Positions 18,051 through 28,941 of a DNA stretch of 64,000 nt are shown here, piece by piece (within the stretch, counting starts at the first letter, position 1; every line of letters begins with the position of its first letter). A program made the translations under genes and the position numbers. The stretch is from Acidiluteibacter sp963716125 (lineage in GTDB: Bacteria; Bacteroidota; Bacteroidia; Flavobacteriales_E; Vicingaceae): positions 1,984,001-2,048,000 of the forward strand of contig OY970294.1 in assembly GCA_963716125.1 (NCBI GenBank), written 5' to 3'. The notes below the pieces were generated by a model that ran no database searches, was not told the origin of the DNA, and saw nothing but the letters and a program-made list of their open reading frames with translations.

Positions 18051-19820
18051 TCATCTCAAAATAACCACACTCCCTCTATACTCCACACCATCAGCTATTA
18101 CTACATAATAATACGTTCCATCTTCCAAATTACCACCATCCCAAGGAATGTTGCCTTGCCATGCAGCAACTTCATTGCCCCAACGGTTGAAAATGGTGGT
18201 GGAAATGCTTTTTCCTTCTGCATATCTGTATCTAAAAAAATCAAATTTACCATCTCCATTAGGTGTAAAGATATTGGGGATTACTAAGGGACATTGACCA
18301 AAAATAATTTCGTAGCTGCTTTTTTGAGTGGAGAAGCAACTGTTTTTTTGAGTTTGTAAATAAAATGTTTGACTTTTATCTACCAATACATTATAGCTAA
18401 GACCACTGTAAAAAGGAGTTGAATCTGTTTCATTATAAAACCAATTGATGTTATCTATAGCGGAATTAAATTGAGGTGCTAAGATTTGATTGGTTGTTTC
18501 ACAAACAGTTATATTTTGATTAGATAATATTGGTGGATTATTCACCACTACTCTAAAAGTATCGGACAATAAATCTTCACAAATTCTTAAACGGTAAAAA
18601 GTAGTCGTATCAGGATAATCAATAAAAACAGCAGATGGATTAAAGCTTTCCCAAATTAAACCATTTTTGGATGATTGCCAATTAGGCTCACCGATAAAAC
18701 TATCTGTTTGCAAATTGACTGCGCCATTTGGACAAATAACTCTTGGATTGACTGAAATATTACCCAAAGAAATTTGAGGAGTTATAATGATATCAATGCT
18801 ATTATTAGTACTATCTTCATCTCTAACAAAGCTTGTTGCTATGTGTATTTCATGAGCTTGGCCTATTTGCGATAAATTAAGTGGAATTTCAATAAAGATA
18901 CTGCTATCAGGAGCAAGTGGCTGCCCACTATTGAGATTGTTATTGGTAATTTGTTGATTGTAATTTTGAATAAGCGCATTATTCACTTTTACACTCCCAT
19001 TTATACTCACAGGATCTATAGTAAAATCTAAAGGCAACTGTCCATTATTTTTAAATTGAAAAGTAGATGGTGTGCTATCAGAATAACATGTAGTTTGAAA
19101 AGTTAAATTAGAAACCCAACTATCATAATCCATTATACGGATTAATGACACATCGTCGATGTAATAACCTGAGGATGAGGTTGGAGAACTAGGATAAGAT
19201 CTAATATAATTAGAATTCAGATCTGAATGAAAGTTTCCAATGTATAAGTAATTTTCATTTCCGTTCGCAATAAAAGTATTTGAGAATTTCACCCAATTTA
19301 ACGTATCATCAAATAAAGTAGTAATTGAATTTTCGATAATAGGGCTTAAACAATCCATAGCAGAATTGGATGAATTGCATAAAGTAGTAATTGAATCTTT
19401 AGAAAAATAAACTCCTAAATCTGAAATTGCATACTGAGATATATTTGATAAAGATAAAAAAAAATCTATTTTATATACTTCATTTTGTATTAATCTCTTA
19501 CTTAAATTAACTCCGAAATATTCTCTCGCATTATTTATTCCTGAAGCATAAACTGCAAAACCCAAATAAGCGTTACCAGATTTAGGATATTGATAACCTG
19601 CAGCATTTCGAGGAACTGATACATTAGTTGAGTTATTTGAACAACTATTGTAATATTCTACTGATGAATACAACATTTTAAACCAATCTTTGCAATTATA
19701 AATTTGATTTAAATTTGTAGGACAATTAATTTTTTCTTCAAAACTTGGGTTAGGTACTAAGTTTTGAGCAAAGCCAATATGAGTAAAAAATAAAAGAATC
19801 GCAAAGAAAAACCACTTCAT
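18051..19820 (-). CDS. T9SS-secreted protein with gliding-type C-terminal domain, copy 2
   Basis: This 589-residue protein has the same domain order as its tandem copy: signal peptide ending GFAQ, NLVPNPSFEE opening a jelly-roll-like domain (to about residue 225, ending YYIDDVSLIRI), beta-sandwich middle, and a CHU_C/type B sorting domain (IPNIFTPNGDGKFDFF, WDGGNLEDGTYYYVV). Cys-rich positions in the N-domain differ from copy 1 (KINCPTNLNQIYNC versus VACPSSYNQLYNC). It follows the 1199-residue gene by 46 bp with a hairpin between them. Confidence 0.85.
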   Translation of the reverse strand: MKWFFFAILLFFTHIGFAQNLVPNPSFEEKINCPTNLNQIYNCKDWFKMLYSSVEYYNSCSNNSTNVSVPRNAAGYQYPKSGNAYLGFAVYASGINNAREYFGVNLSKRLIQNEVYKIDFFLSLSNISQYAISDLGVYFSKDSITTLCNSSNSAMDCLSPIIENSITTLFDDTLNWVKFSNTFIANGNENYLYIGNFHSDLNSNYIRSYPSSPTSSSGYYIDDVSLIRIMDYDSWVSNLTFQTTCYSDSTPSTFQFKNNGQLPLDFTIDPVSINGSVKVNNALIQNYNQQITNNNLNSGQPLAPDSSIFIEIPLNLSQIGQAHEIHIATSFVRDEDSTNNSIDIIITPQISLGNISVNPRVICPNGAVNLQTDSFIGEPNWQSSKNGLIWESFNPSAVFIDYPDTTTFYRLRICEDLLSDTFRVVVNNPPILSNQNITVCETTNQILAPQFNSAIDNINWFYNETDSTPFYSGLSYNVLVDKSQTFYLQTQKNSCFSTQKSSYEIIFGQCPLVIPNIFTPNGDGKFDFFRYRYAEGKSISTTIFNRWGNEVAAWQGNIPWDGGNLEDGTYYYVVIADGVEYRGSVVILR

Positions 19821-19833
19821 AAATTTAAAAATA

Positions 19834-19860
19834 AGGGAGAAGCTAATAATGCTTCTCCCT
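19834..19860 (-). terminator. Hairpin between the 1199-residue gene and copy 2
   Basis: AGGGAGAAGC at 19834-19843 pairs with GCTTCTCCCT at 19851-19860 around a 7-base loop. On the minus strand it is followed by TTATTTTTAAATTT and then, 13 bp on, the ATG of copy 2. It can act as a terminator of the upstream gene or as a leader structure controlling copy 2. Confidence 0.65.
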
Positions 19861-19866
19861 ATAAAA

Positions 19867-22800
19867 TTAATGAATAATTAGTTTATCTGATTGTTTTATC
19901 AAATCATCAATCAAAATTTGATAGAAATAAATACCTGAACTTAGATTTTCAATATTTAATTTATTGTTGCCATCCTTTAATTGAACTTTTTGCATCACTC
20001 TCCCATTCATATCTAATAAAGTCATTTGTGCATTTTCTTTTGAATCCAAATCAATAGTAATATTAAAATTTTGCTTCGCAGGATTTGGATATACACTAAT
20101 TACTCTATCAGCATTAATTTCGGTAGGATTTTTCGACTTTTTGGAAGGAGCTGCTCCAGTAGTATAATCTTCACAGGGATTATTATATCCTATGTTTAAG
20201 AATTGATTTACTAATGCTCTTGCTTCATATACAGCAGGTCCTTCTATAAAAGGACATTCTGATGCAATAGTATTTAAAGTGTTAAAAACATGAGCAGGTA
20301 AAGTATCCCACCTATTATTCACTATATCATATTTTAAATTGAACACTGTTTTCAATTTTGATTCTTGAATATTTGATGGATTTACAGCTAGTACAGAAGA
20401 TTTGGATTTTAATGAGGAATTTAAATTTTTATTAAAATCCAACATTTTACCTACTGCTGATAGTTTCATACTGTCTTTAAATGCCTGTATAGCTTTATTC
20501 ACTATTAAACTATCATCAGCTATTGCTGCATAATATTGGTATTGTGCTAGCCATTTTGCTGTATCATCTGTATAATAACTGCTAAATGAAGGCAAACCAT
20601 TATTACCATTTTGCGCCACAAAACAGCCAGGACAAGGTTGCACTCCTCCACAATCCAATAAAGTACCAGTGGCATTAGTTCTAATGTCAACAAGATAAAA
20701 AGGATAATTATTAGTTCCATTAAAAGTAGGTGTATAAGGTAACACTGATCCCCTTGTCCACAATATAGTATTATTACCATCAGCACCATAGGTATAAGTG
20801 TGATAACCAGTATTCTGATATCCTGGGTTGTTTGACCATACATTATCAGATGCTCTATTTGAAGCACCAATATTACCCAATATTGTATTGTTTGTCAATA
20901 AGATACAATTGTGATTTAAATACATTGTATTAGCATAGATAATGGAAGATGTAGGTAGGTAATTAGATATGTTATTATATGCCATAGCAGTACCAGTTTT
21001 TGATATGTAATTACATTGTATTGGGGGTATACCATTTTGGGAAGAAAAGTATAACCCATACACTTTTGTATTAGTAGTTTGATTATTACTTGTAATTACA
21101 TTATAAAAAACTTCGCTACCCAGATTGCCATTTACATATATACCAATATTTGAAGTAGTTCCATAAATAGTAGAATTTAAAGTAATATCATTATCATTAA
21201 CAATTCTAGCATTTCCATCTTTAATAAAAATACCCCTTGTACATTTCGAAATAGTATTATTATTAATGTCAGATCCATTTAGTGGTAATATAAAATTTGC
21301 ATATACTCCAATATTATTTGCAATATTCAAAAGTTCAATTATATTGTATCTTATATATAGTGTTTTAATTTCATATAAATTATCAACTACAATTCCCTTT
21401 TCTACTCCTTTAATTGAATTATTCTGAATGAAATAATCAGATTCAAAATTAATATAGTCATCTATAAACTTTATTGCATTTGAACCACTTGCAATTGAAT
21501 AAGACCCCATATCAAAAATATTTGCATTTACCAAAGTACTTAAATGACCAGTACCCTCGATACCTGAAGTAGAATTGTAAAAATAATTGGGTTTATTACC
21601 ACCTAAAAATCCGATTCTCACATTGGGACAAAATTTAGCTCCAAAGTAATATAAATCAGGTACACCTTCAATGTAGATTCCTGTTTTGTATTGAGTGTCG
21701 ATTGTATTTTTAACAATAAAATCTCTAAATACATTGTTATAAAATAGTACTGAAGAATAAACTGCTTTTACTCCAATCTTTAACCCAGGTGTTAAATTTC
21801 CGCTAGTGGAACCATTGCCTGGCCCATAAAAATAGTTTTTGTCAGAAGAGTTTGCAGAACTACCAATATTAATTCCAAAGTTGCTAGAACCTGAAACTAA
21901 ATATCCCACTTCATTTACATAAATACCAGCCTCAGCTCTACCACTAAATGGAGCTAATAAATTTGAAGAAGCTTTAAATATGGAACTTTTTACAGTACCT
22001 TGGTGCATATTAGGATAGTTATCAACATAAATTCCATAATTATTGGCATCAAAAGTAGATCCTGTTACTGTAAATTTACCTCCATTGAGGGAATTAATAC
22101 CTTTTTTAGCTTCTCTAATTTCAGAGTCAGTTAAAACCAATTCGGCAGTATTACTATTAATTTTAAAGCCATTCCACATATCTTGACCACATACTTCAAA
22201 CAAAGAATTATTTGCTGTCAATTTTTTACCTGCTAATATATCAATTTCACCATCTTTTTCAATTAAGAAATCTGTGTTATCAATAGTGAAGTTTTTATTA
22301 ATTGTAAATAAGCCTTCTATTTTAACAGGACTTGTCGTACTTAAAGTACTTCCAATTAAAAATGGAGCAAAATCAGCAGAAGCTAATACATCATCAACAT
22401 CCCATCCATCCTTAATAATTAAAGTATTATTGCAACAAGCATCTAAGTCTGTTACAGAAACTTCGTCGATATAAAAATAACTTCTATTAAATGTGGAAGC
22501 ATTTGCTACGCTTTGATTATCTGGTAAAAAGTTAGCAATTATAAAAAAATTTTCATTTCCATTTGCTTTATAATCACCACTGATTTCAATCCAATCACCA
22601 CCTGCTGACTGAATAGTCATATTTTGAATATCAGCAGTCATATTGTTAATATCCAAAGAAGTCAATGTTTGATCATCTAGAGTTACGAATGCTAACCCAG
22701 GAGCTACACAATCATAATTTAATCCAGGTTTAGTGGTTATACTAACATAATATTTAACTTTATATGTATGTCCATTTAAAAGTGTATTTTTCAAAGAACC

Positions 22801-23609
22801 GGTCATCCATTCTCTAAATTGCCCTGGATAATTTGGGTTTTGACTTGTCCATATAGCAAATAAACCTCCATAAGCATCCGTACCACTCATTCCATTTTTA
22901 GCAGTTCTTGTTCCTAAACCATTTATTGGCACTCTAGAATTAATATTTAATGCATTTGTATGATAATAATCAGCAGGATATGAGTTATTGCTTAAAGGTC
23001 TAGACCAGCCAAAACTATAATCGATGCGACCATCTAATGAGAATGGGTTAGATGGATTCCATGGATTGGGATTACCTAAACTTATAAACGATTCAAAACT
23101 CCCATTGACAACTCTGTTACAATTAGATTCACAAGTACAGGGTGGTGGCCAACAACATGGTCCGCTTCCTGGTCCATTAGGTGGAACAGAAACATAACTT
23201 ACATCTAAATTGGTAACAGTACTTGCCCCATTTTGAATTAGTTGAAGAATGTAAGTTTCATTTGGATCTAAATGATAAAGATTTAAACTTAAGTGTTCAA
23301 CACTATTAGAATCAACAAATAAATTTGATGACTCAATTGGATCTGAGATACAATTAGTCAAATATAATTTCATTGAGCCAGGTAATATACCCGAACTTAC
23401 TACATCAAAATAGACCATGGAATCAGAAGGAGAAAATGAAAAGTAATAAGCGCCAAGTCCGCTCATGCTTATTGATGATGTATTTGAAGAGTTATTTACT
23501 GTTATTGTTTTAGGATTACTGCAATTATCACCGACAGTTGCGTGTAATTTAGCAGTATAAGTGCTATCAACCCTAAACTTTTTAGGGTGTATTTTTTTAG
23601 ATTTTTCAT
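19867..23609 (-). CDS. Very large T9SS-secreted beta-helix protein, signal peptide out of frame
   Basis: The main frame from ATG 23466 gives 1199 residues and stays open upstream to about 23540 (VGDNCSNPKTITVNNSS). The expected signal peptide (MKNLKKYTLKSLGLIALILLNY) starts at 23609 in another frame; one missing base near 23543 separates them. Residues about 115-345 are a jelly-roll-like domain like that of the two neighbours (VVNGSFES, YFYIDEVSVTDL). Residues about 380-930 look like a right-handed parallel beta-helix with many Asn-rich turns and right-handed repeat phrases (NNYGIYVDN, NIGVYANF, NTISKCTRGIFIKDG). The last 75 residues are a type A sorting domain (VYPNPAKQNFNI, LLDMNGRVMQK, GIYFYQI). 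Confidence 0.8.
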
Positions 23610-24101
23610 GACAAAAAATATTAAATGAATAAAATATTATTTATTGTATAATCTTATTTAAGAATATACAATACCATAGTTAAATGGTAAAAAGATTTAT
23701 AGCACTGCTGGACAAAATTAGCTCTCCCTAGAAATAGAAAACGTTTGAGAATGGGAAACATTTCTTTTGAAAATAATTTTTCATATTGGTTAATGAATAA
23801 AATATATAGTTGAGAAATTGTAGTGTTTGAAATACTAGATAGAGTAGGAGTTTTCATGGCAATAAGAGTATTTAAATATTAATCTTAGAGAATAAACTAA
23901 TGCAATTTAAGAAAGATTTAGTATTACTTCCAAATGTTTGTTAATAACTTTATGTTAAATGTTAAAGAATGCCTGATTATAGTAGGATTGAAGATGGGTG
24001 AAATCATCCATTAAAACAAGAGCTTTGCAGCACGCAATCCAAAATTATCAATTATCAATTGTCAATTAAATATGAGCTTTGCCGCAGGTAATGCGAAATT
24101 A
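23610..24101. other. Gene-free stretch with AATTG repeats
   Basis: About 490 bp without a convincing gene. A 67-codon minus-strand frame (23654-23857) has no recognisable features. The right part (24005-24110) holds AGCTTTGCAGCACGCAAT, TTATCAATTATCAATTGTCAATT and AGCTTTGCCGCAGGTAATGCG, two diverged units of an intergenic repeat related to those at 1891 and 11151. Confidence 0.45.
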
Positions 24102-24389
24102 TCAATTGCTCTTACTTCTTCTTTTTTGTTTCTGTACATCGGTATCACCAAAAAAGTGATTGATCTTTTTCTCTACTTTGATGAAAGTTCCTTTTTTATC
24201 TTTTTTCTTCAACCATTCTAAAAATCGCTTGAAAGGGGGAACTTTTTTTGCCAAAAGAAATGTTCCTGCAAAAAGCAAAACCCAGCCTAAGGGAATAAAT
24301 GGAACCATTACAAAAACTAATCCAAATAATAGGCAAAGAATGCCATAAACTGTTCTTGAATATCTAAATCTGAATGGATTAAATTTCAT
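24102..24389 (-). CDS. Small two-segment membrane protein (PGPGW-like)
   Basis: The 95-residue protein has two hydrophobic segments at about residues 13-29 and 31-47 joined by FIPLGW, similar to the PGPGW-type putative transmembrane family, then a very basic C-terminal tail (KKKDKKGTFIKVEKKINHFF ... KQKRRSKSN). It overlaps the upstream rhomboid gene by one base, so it is the last gene of the mutL-rhomboid operon. Function unknown. Confidence 0.6.
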   Translation of the reverse strand: MKFNPFRFRYSRTVYGILCLLFGLVFVMVPFIPLGWVLLFAGTFLLAKKVPPFKRFLEWLKKKDKKGTFIKVEKKINHFFGDTDVQKQKRRSKSN

Positions 24390-25294
24390 TATTTACTTTG
24401 GTTGAATAGAAAATTCTTTTCTTCTTTGCTCAAGCTGTCATAACCAGATTTTGAAATTTTATCTAGTATCACATCCACTTTTTGTTGGTCCTCTATCTTA
24501 TTAGAATTATATTGATAATCTGACTTTGGAACTGTATTTTTATAAGACACTTTAAATTTTTTATTTTGATTCATTCGAAAAATTTTAGCAAAAAAGTCTT
24601 TTACTTTCCACACCCAACTGCTAATATCATTCCCTTTTTTAAACTGTATTGCAAAGAAATATCCGAAAATAGCTCCTCCAATGTGAGAAATATGTCCACC
24701 GCTATTTCCTTGGCTGATACTCAATAGATCTACCACAAAAAGAAAAATGACAATCCATTTGAGTTTAATGTTGCCTAAAAGCAGCATTCTAACTTCCATA
24801 TTAGGTTTATAGCTAGCAATAGCAGCTAATATAGCCATAATAGAGGCAGAGGCTCCAATTGCTTTAGAAGTAGGAATTGCCTCTCCAAAAACAGGAAACA
24901 GATTGTAGGATATAATATACAGAATGGCGCCTGCTATTCCACCTGTGATGTAAACACTCCAAACTTTTTTCTGACCTAAAAATTGACTGAATATTTTACC
25001 TCCAAAATAGAGCGCAATCATATTAAATAATAGATGCAGAAAGCCTACTTGCATAAACATATAGGTAAATAGCGTCCATGGTCTTTGCAATAAAGTTTCA
25101 AAATGAGTAGGAACCGCTGTAAAGCGCATCATCCATTCATTGGCAAGGCTAGAGTGAACTCCAAATAGCCATAAGACAACTAAAATAAATTTAGCTAAAA
25201 TGAAAACAGCTACATTGATATAAATGAGTCGGGTAGGTGCATCAGCTTCCTGATATCCTAAGTTTAATTGATCGAAGGAAAATTTTTTCATCAA
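24389..25294 (-). CDS. Rhomboid family intramembrane serine protease
   Basis: The 301-residue protein has about six membrane segments. The catalytic motif GASAS is at residues 147-151 with Ser149, and the partner His lies in GGHISHIGG (His201 or His204). The early HLLFNMIALYFGG motif is also typical. A soluble C-terminal tail (about 235-301) ends in a Lys/Asp-rich helix. Rhomboids cleave substrates within the inner membrane. It overlaps the preceding rhomboid by 4 bp (ATGA) and the following gene by 1 bp, so translation is coupled. Confidence 0.9.
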   Translation of the reverse strand: MMKKFSFDQLNLGYQEADAPTRLIYINVAVFILAKFILVVLWLFGVHSSLANEWMMRFTAVPTHFETLLQRPWTLFTYMFMQVGFLHLLFNMIALYFGGKIFSQFLGQKKVWSVYITGGIAGAILYIISYNLFPVFGEAIPTSKAIGASASIMAILAAIASYKPNMEVRMLLLGNIKLKWIVIFLFVVDLLSISQGNSGGHISHIGGAIFGYFFAIQFKKGNDISSWVWKVKDFFAKIFRMNQNKKFKVSYKNTVPKSDYQYNSNKIEDQQKVDVILDKISKSGYDSLSKEEKNFLFNQSK

Positions 25295-26106
25295 TAAAAA
25301 TTATTTGTTTTTTTCTTCCAATAAATAATTAAAAAGTATCCAAATAACATTCCGCCTAAATGTGCAAAATGAGCAATATTGTCACCTGGATTATTAGATA
25401 TACCTGAATACAATTCTAATGCACCATAAATCATCACAAAATATTTAGCTTTGAGTGGAATGGGTGGTATTAGCAACATCAATTTGGTGTTGGGGAACAA
25501 CATTCCAAAAGCTAATAAAATTCCAAAAACAGCACCCGAAGCACCAACCGTTGACCTATCTCTAGTAGCTATAAACATTTTTTTAACATCTCTTATAGAT
25601 CCTTGGATTATTCCTTGATCATTAGCGTTTGCAGTAAAATCAGAGATATACTGCATATTAACTCTACTATTTCCATATTTATCTAAAAATAATTCTAAAT
25701 TGGAAGGCGTGGGATTCTGAACATAATAACTAACTGCTTCTTCTAATCCATTAAGCGTATAAGTTTGAACCAACATATTAATCAATGCTGCACCAATTCC
25801 CGTAACCATATAATAGAGCAAAAAACGCTTAGGTCCCCAGACTTGTTCCAATACTCTACCAAACATATATAAAGCAAACATATTGAAGAATAGATGCATA
25901 AAACCACCATGCATAAACATATAGGTGACCAATTGATAAGGTTTGAAATCAGGGCTTGAATAATGGTGAATCCCGAGCATATAGTTCAGGTCAATGCCCT
26001 GTCTTTCCAAAACAAAAGTTGCCAAAAGCATAATTACGTTAATAATTAGCAAATTTTTAACTACATCAGGGATATTGCTTAAAAATGATTGTTTTTGAAA
26101 ACTCAT
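25291..26106 (-). CDS. Rhomboid family intramembrane serine protease
   Basis: The 271-residue protein shows FMHGGFMHLFFNMFALYMFG, catalytic GASGAVFG and a partner His in NIAHFAHLGGMLFGYF. A soluble insertion of about 60 residues (NGLEEAVSYYVQ ... DVKKMFIATRDRS) lies between membrane segments, just before the catalytic Ser. It overlaps mutL by 4 bp and the second rhomboid by 4 bp. Two adjacent non-identical rhomboids after mutL suggest different substrates rather than redundancy. Confidence 0.9.
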   Translation of the reverse strand: MSFQKQSFLSNIPDVVKNLLIINVIMLLATFVLERQGIDLNYMLGIHHYSSPDFKPYQLVTYMFMHGGFMHLFFNMFALYMFGRVLEQVWGPKRFLLYYMVTGIGAALINMLVQTYTLNGLEEAVSYYVQNPTPSNLELFLDKYGNSRVNMQYISDFTANANDQGIIQGSIRDVKKMFIATRDRSTVGASGAVFGILLAFGMLFPNTKLMLLIPPIPLKAKYFVMIYGALELYSGISNNPGDNIAHFAHLGGMLFGYFLIIYWKKKTNNFY

Positions 26107-27959
26107 AATCGTTGAAATCTTTTATCTAATTCATCCATACCATACATTACAATGATAGGCTTACCGTTGGGTAAATTGCTAGGTATTGCACAGGCAAATA
26201 GTTCATCTATTATGTTCTGCATTTCTTCTCTTTGCAAAACTTTTCCTCTTTTAATGCTCATATTAAAGGACAAAGAACGAGCAATGCTTTCTCTTTTATC
26301 TAACTTTAATTCTGATTGATTGAGTTTAAACTGTTCTAAAAGTTTTTCAATCAAATTTTCAACCGAACTTTCAGTTATTTCTACAGGTACTGCATTAACC
26401 ACAAAGGTATTTTTACCAAATTCACTGATATCAAAGCCTAAGTCACTAAATTCATTTTGAAGTTCTTGCATCAAAATAGAATCCTCAGTAGAAAACTCAA
26501 TAGACTCTGGAAAAAGTAATTGTTGACTGGCATGCTTTTTTTCATTTAAAGCTTTTATGAAACGCTCATATAATATTTTCTCATGCGCTCTTTGCTGATC
26601 AATGATGATCATTCCCGATTTTAATTGACTGACAATATATCTTTGATTGAGCTGAAAAAATTTGTGAGGATTATTCTCTTCCTTATCATCCAATTTAGAG
26701 AGTAAAGTATTTTCTTTTGGCTCTTGGTCTATTGATAGAACTTCAGTTTCTTTATCAAAATCACTCTGACCGTATAAACTTTGCCAATTGGTAGGCTCAT
26801 TTTTAGCATACTGCTGATAATTTGCTTTTCTTGTTTCAGATTTACTGCTAGAATTTTCAAAAGGATTAAAATTTGGATTCACTTCAATAGTTGGTGGCGT
26901 CAAACGTTCTGGAGCTCTCAACGAGGCATTAAAAGAATTTTCTTGTTCAAAATCTAAAGAAGGAGCAATATTGTATTTTCCCAAAGCCTGTTTTACAGAT
27001 GTTCTAACTATTGCATAAATAGATCGTTCATCTTCAAATTTTATCTCTGTTTTAGTTGGGTGTATATTTATATCAATATTTTCAGGATTTACTTCCAATT
27101 TCAAAAAATAAGAAGGATGCTGATCTTTGGTCACCAACTCATCGAAAGCAGCTTGCACGGCATGACCCAAATAGGGACTTTTAATAAATCTGTCATTCAC
27201 AAAAAAGTATTGTTCTCCTCTCGTTTTTTTAGCATATTCTGGTTTACCCACAAAACCACTTATGCCAACTATATCCGTTTTTTCATCTACAGGAACTAAT
27301 CTTTGATTGTATTTATCACCAAATAAACTGACAATTCTATGTTTGAATGAACCTTTTGGCAAATGAAATAATTCTCCACCCTCATTTTGCAATTTAAAAG
27401 CAATTTCAGGATGAACCATAGCCACTCTAAAAAATTCTTCAATAATATGTTTGGTTTCTACCGGATTGCTTTTTAAGAAATTTCTACGCGCAGGAACATT
27501 GAAGAACAGATTTTTAACCAATATATTAGTTCCTTCTTTGGTAGCACATACATCTTGTGAAATAACAGAACTACCTTCAATACAAATTTTAGTTCCTAAA
27601 TCGTTTTCTCGTTTTTTGGTTTTTAGTTCTAGCTGACTAATCGCAGCAATGGAAGCCAAAGCTTCACCTCTAAAACCCATGGTGCGAATATGAAATAAAT
27701 CATCAGCAGTTTTGATTTTAGAAGTGGCATGTCTTTCAAAAGCCAAACGAGCATCAGTAGTGCTCATGCCTGAGCCATTATCAATAATTTGAATAAAAGT
27801 TTTACCTGCATCTTTAATGTGTAGTTCAATATCGGAAGCGCCTGCATCTACTGCATTTTCAATCAATTCCTTAACAGCAGAAGCTGGTCTTTGAACCACT
27901 TCTCCGGCTGCTATTTGATTGGCAACAGAATCAGGTAATAATTGAATGATATCAGACAT
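26103..27959 (-). CDS. mutL: DNA mismatch repair protein MutL
   Basis: The 618-residue protein has an N-terminal GHKL ATPase with ELIENAVDAGAS (about residues 31-43), DNGSGM, TRGFRGEALASI-type sequence (MGFRGEALASIAA) and GTNILVKNLFFNVPAR, a variable linker (about 350-430) and a C-terminal dimerisation domain. The place of the endonuclease motif reads DQQRAHEKILYE, in which the usual HA after DQ is QR; the acidic positions are kept. Intact and of normal length. It heads the operon with the rhomboids. Confidence 0.95.
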   Translation of the reverse strand: MSDIIQLLPDSVANQIAAGEVVQRPASAVKELIENAVDAGASDIELHIKDAGKTFIQIIDNGSGMSTTDARLAFERHATSKIKTADDLFHIRTMGFRGEALASIAAISQLELKTKKRENDLGTKICIEGSSVISQDVCATKEGTNILVKNLFFNVPARRNFLKSNPVETKHIIEEFFRVAMVHPEIAFKLQNEGGELFHLPKGSFKHRIVSLFGDKYNQRLVPVDEKTDIVGISGFVGKPEYAKKTRGEQYFFVNDRFIKSPYLGHAVQAAFDELVTKDQHPSYFLKLEVNPENIDINIHPTKTEIKFEDERSIYAIVRTSVKQALGKYNIAPSLDFEQENSFNASLRAPERLTPPTIEVNPNFNPFENSSSKSETRKANYQQYAKNEPTNWQSLYGQSDFDKETEVLSIDQEPKENTLLSKLDDKEENNPHKFFQLNQRYIVSQLKSGMIIIDQQRAHEKILYERFIKALNEKKHASQQLLFPESIEFSTEDSILMQELQNEFSDLGFDISEFGKNTFVVNAVPVEITESSVENLIEKLLEQFKLNQSELKLDKRESIARSLSFNMSIKRGKVLQREEMQNIIDELFACAIPSNLPNGKPIIVMYGMDELDKRFQRL

Positions 27960-28459
27960 AGAAAATGAGACCTTTACTTTTAATTAAATCTGATGGTAAA
28001 AGTACAAAATTGGTAAGGTTTGAACAGATTATTATTGCAGTTTTTCAAATTGCAACTTACTTTAACAAGGAAAGGGGTAAAGTTTCTTTGAATTGACTGT
28101 TATAACATTTCTAGAATATTTATTTTTTGCCCCTTTTTGCTTCGCCTGCCTTCAGCAGCAGAAAAACTACTTTCGGCGAAGGCACAGCCAAAAAGGAACA
28201 CAAAAAGGCGTGCCTGCAATAAATCTCTTCTTTTTACTTCTCAAATACTAAGTTTGGCTGGATGATCTCTTCATTCTTCAGAGCTTTCCAGTCTCTCTAA
28301 GTATTTGCATTGAAAAAAGTATTATTTATTGCAATGGCTTTTTTTAGTTCTGCGAACTGATATGAAAAAAACAGTCATTTTAAATTAAGAGTTTTTTTAA
28401 GTGAAATGATTAATGAATAGAAAGTTCTATAAGAAATACCATTATAATCCTGCTAGCGC
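27960..28459. other. Gene-free stretch with imperfect inverted repeats
   Basis: About 500 bp with no ORF of note. The part 28128-28340 contains GCCCCTTTTTGCTTCGCCTGCC with a matching GGCGAAGGCACAGCCAAAAAGG further on, then AATAAATCTCTTC and TTTATTGCAATGGC segments. CTTTTTGCTTCGCC and GGCGAAGGCACAGCCAAAAAG form an imperfect inverted repeat. It may be a mobile-element relic or an unidentified intergenic repeat. Confidence 0.4.
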
Positions 28460-28756
28460 TTACTTTAAGATATAATAAGCAAGCGCTAAGAGTAAAAATA
28501 GAATAATAAAAACTCTAAAATTAGAACTTTTTGAAAAAGTAGAAGTGTTTTTATTGGATTGCCATTCTTTTCTTAAACTTCCTCTTAATTTAGAACTATC
28601 GTAATTACCTAAATCAGTTCCTTTATTTAGTTCGTTCTTTATCCGAGCTCTGCGCTCATCCATTGCTTCTTTCGTTTGATTATAGTAGCGTGGCGTAAAC
28701 TCAAATTGCTTTGGATTTTTACTTTTAAAAAAAGATGGGAGTCGCATTCCTGACAT
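28460..28756 (-). CDS. Small C-terminally anchored membrane protein
   Basis: The 98-residue protein has a basic soluble N-terminal part (SFFKSKNPKQFEFTPRYYNQ, KEAMDERRARIKNEL) and one C-terminal membrane segment (about residues 80-97, VFIILFLLLALAYYIL). The phrase FxFxPRYYxxxKE...R is common in small conserved Bacteroidota proteins of unknown function. It is a lone gene with gene-free DNA on both sides. Confidence 0.65.
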   Translation of the reverse strand: MSGMRLPSFFKSKNPKQFEFTPRYYNQTKEAMDERRARIKNELNKGTDLGNYDSSKLRGSLRKEWQSNKNTSTFSKSSNFRVFIILFLLLALAYYILK

Positions 28757-28941
28757 AATTTCAAAATTAAGTAAACTACTTTATTAAACCAATTGTTATT
28801 AAAAATTTAGGATCAATTTTTGATTTATTAATGAACGTAAAAATGTTTAAAAGTATTGTGATTACAAAGTTTTGAAGCTAAGGCAATCTTTAATTTAGAC
28901 ATTCGTTAATTTTGTTGTTCATTTAAAATATAAAAGTCTTT

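Noticed and set aside
23654..23857. 67-codon minus-strand ORF
   Set aside because: No signal, domain or coding-like composition, and it lies in a repeat-bearing gap; probably chance.
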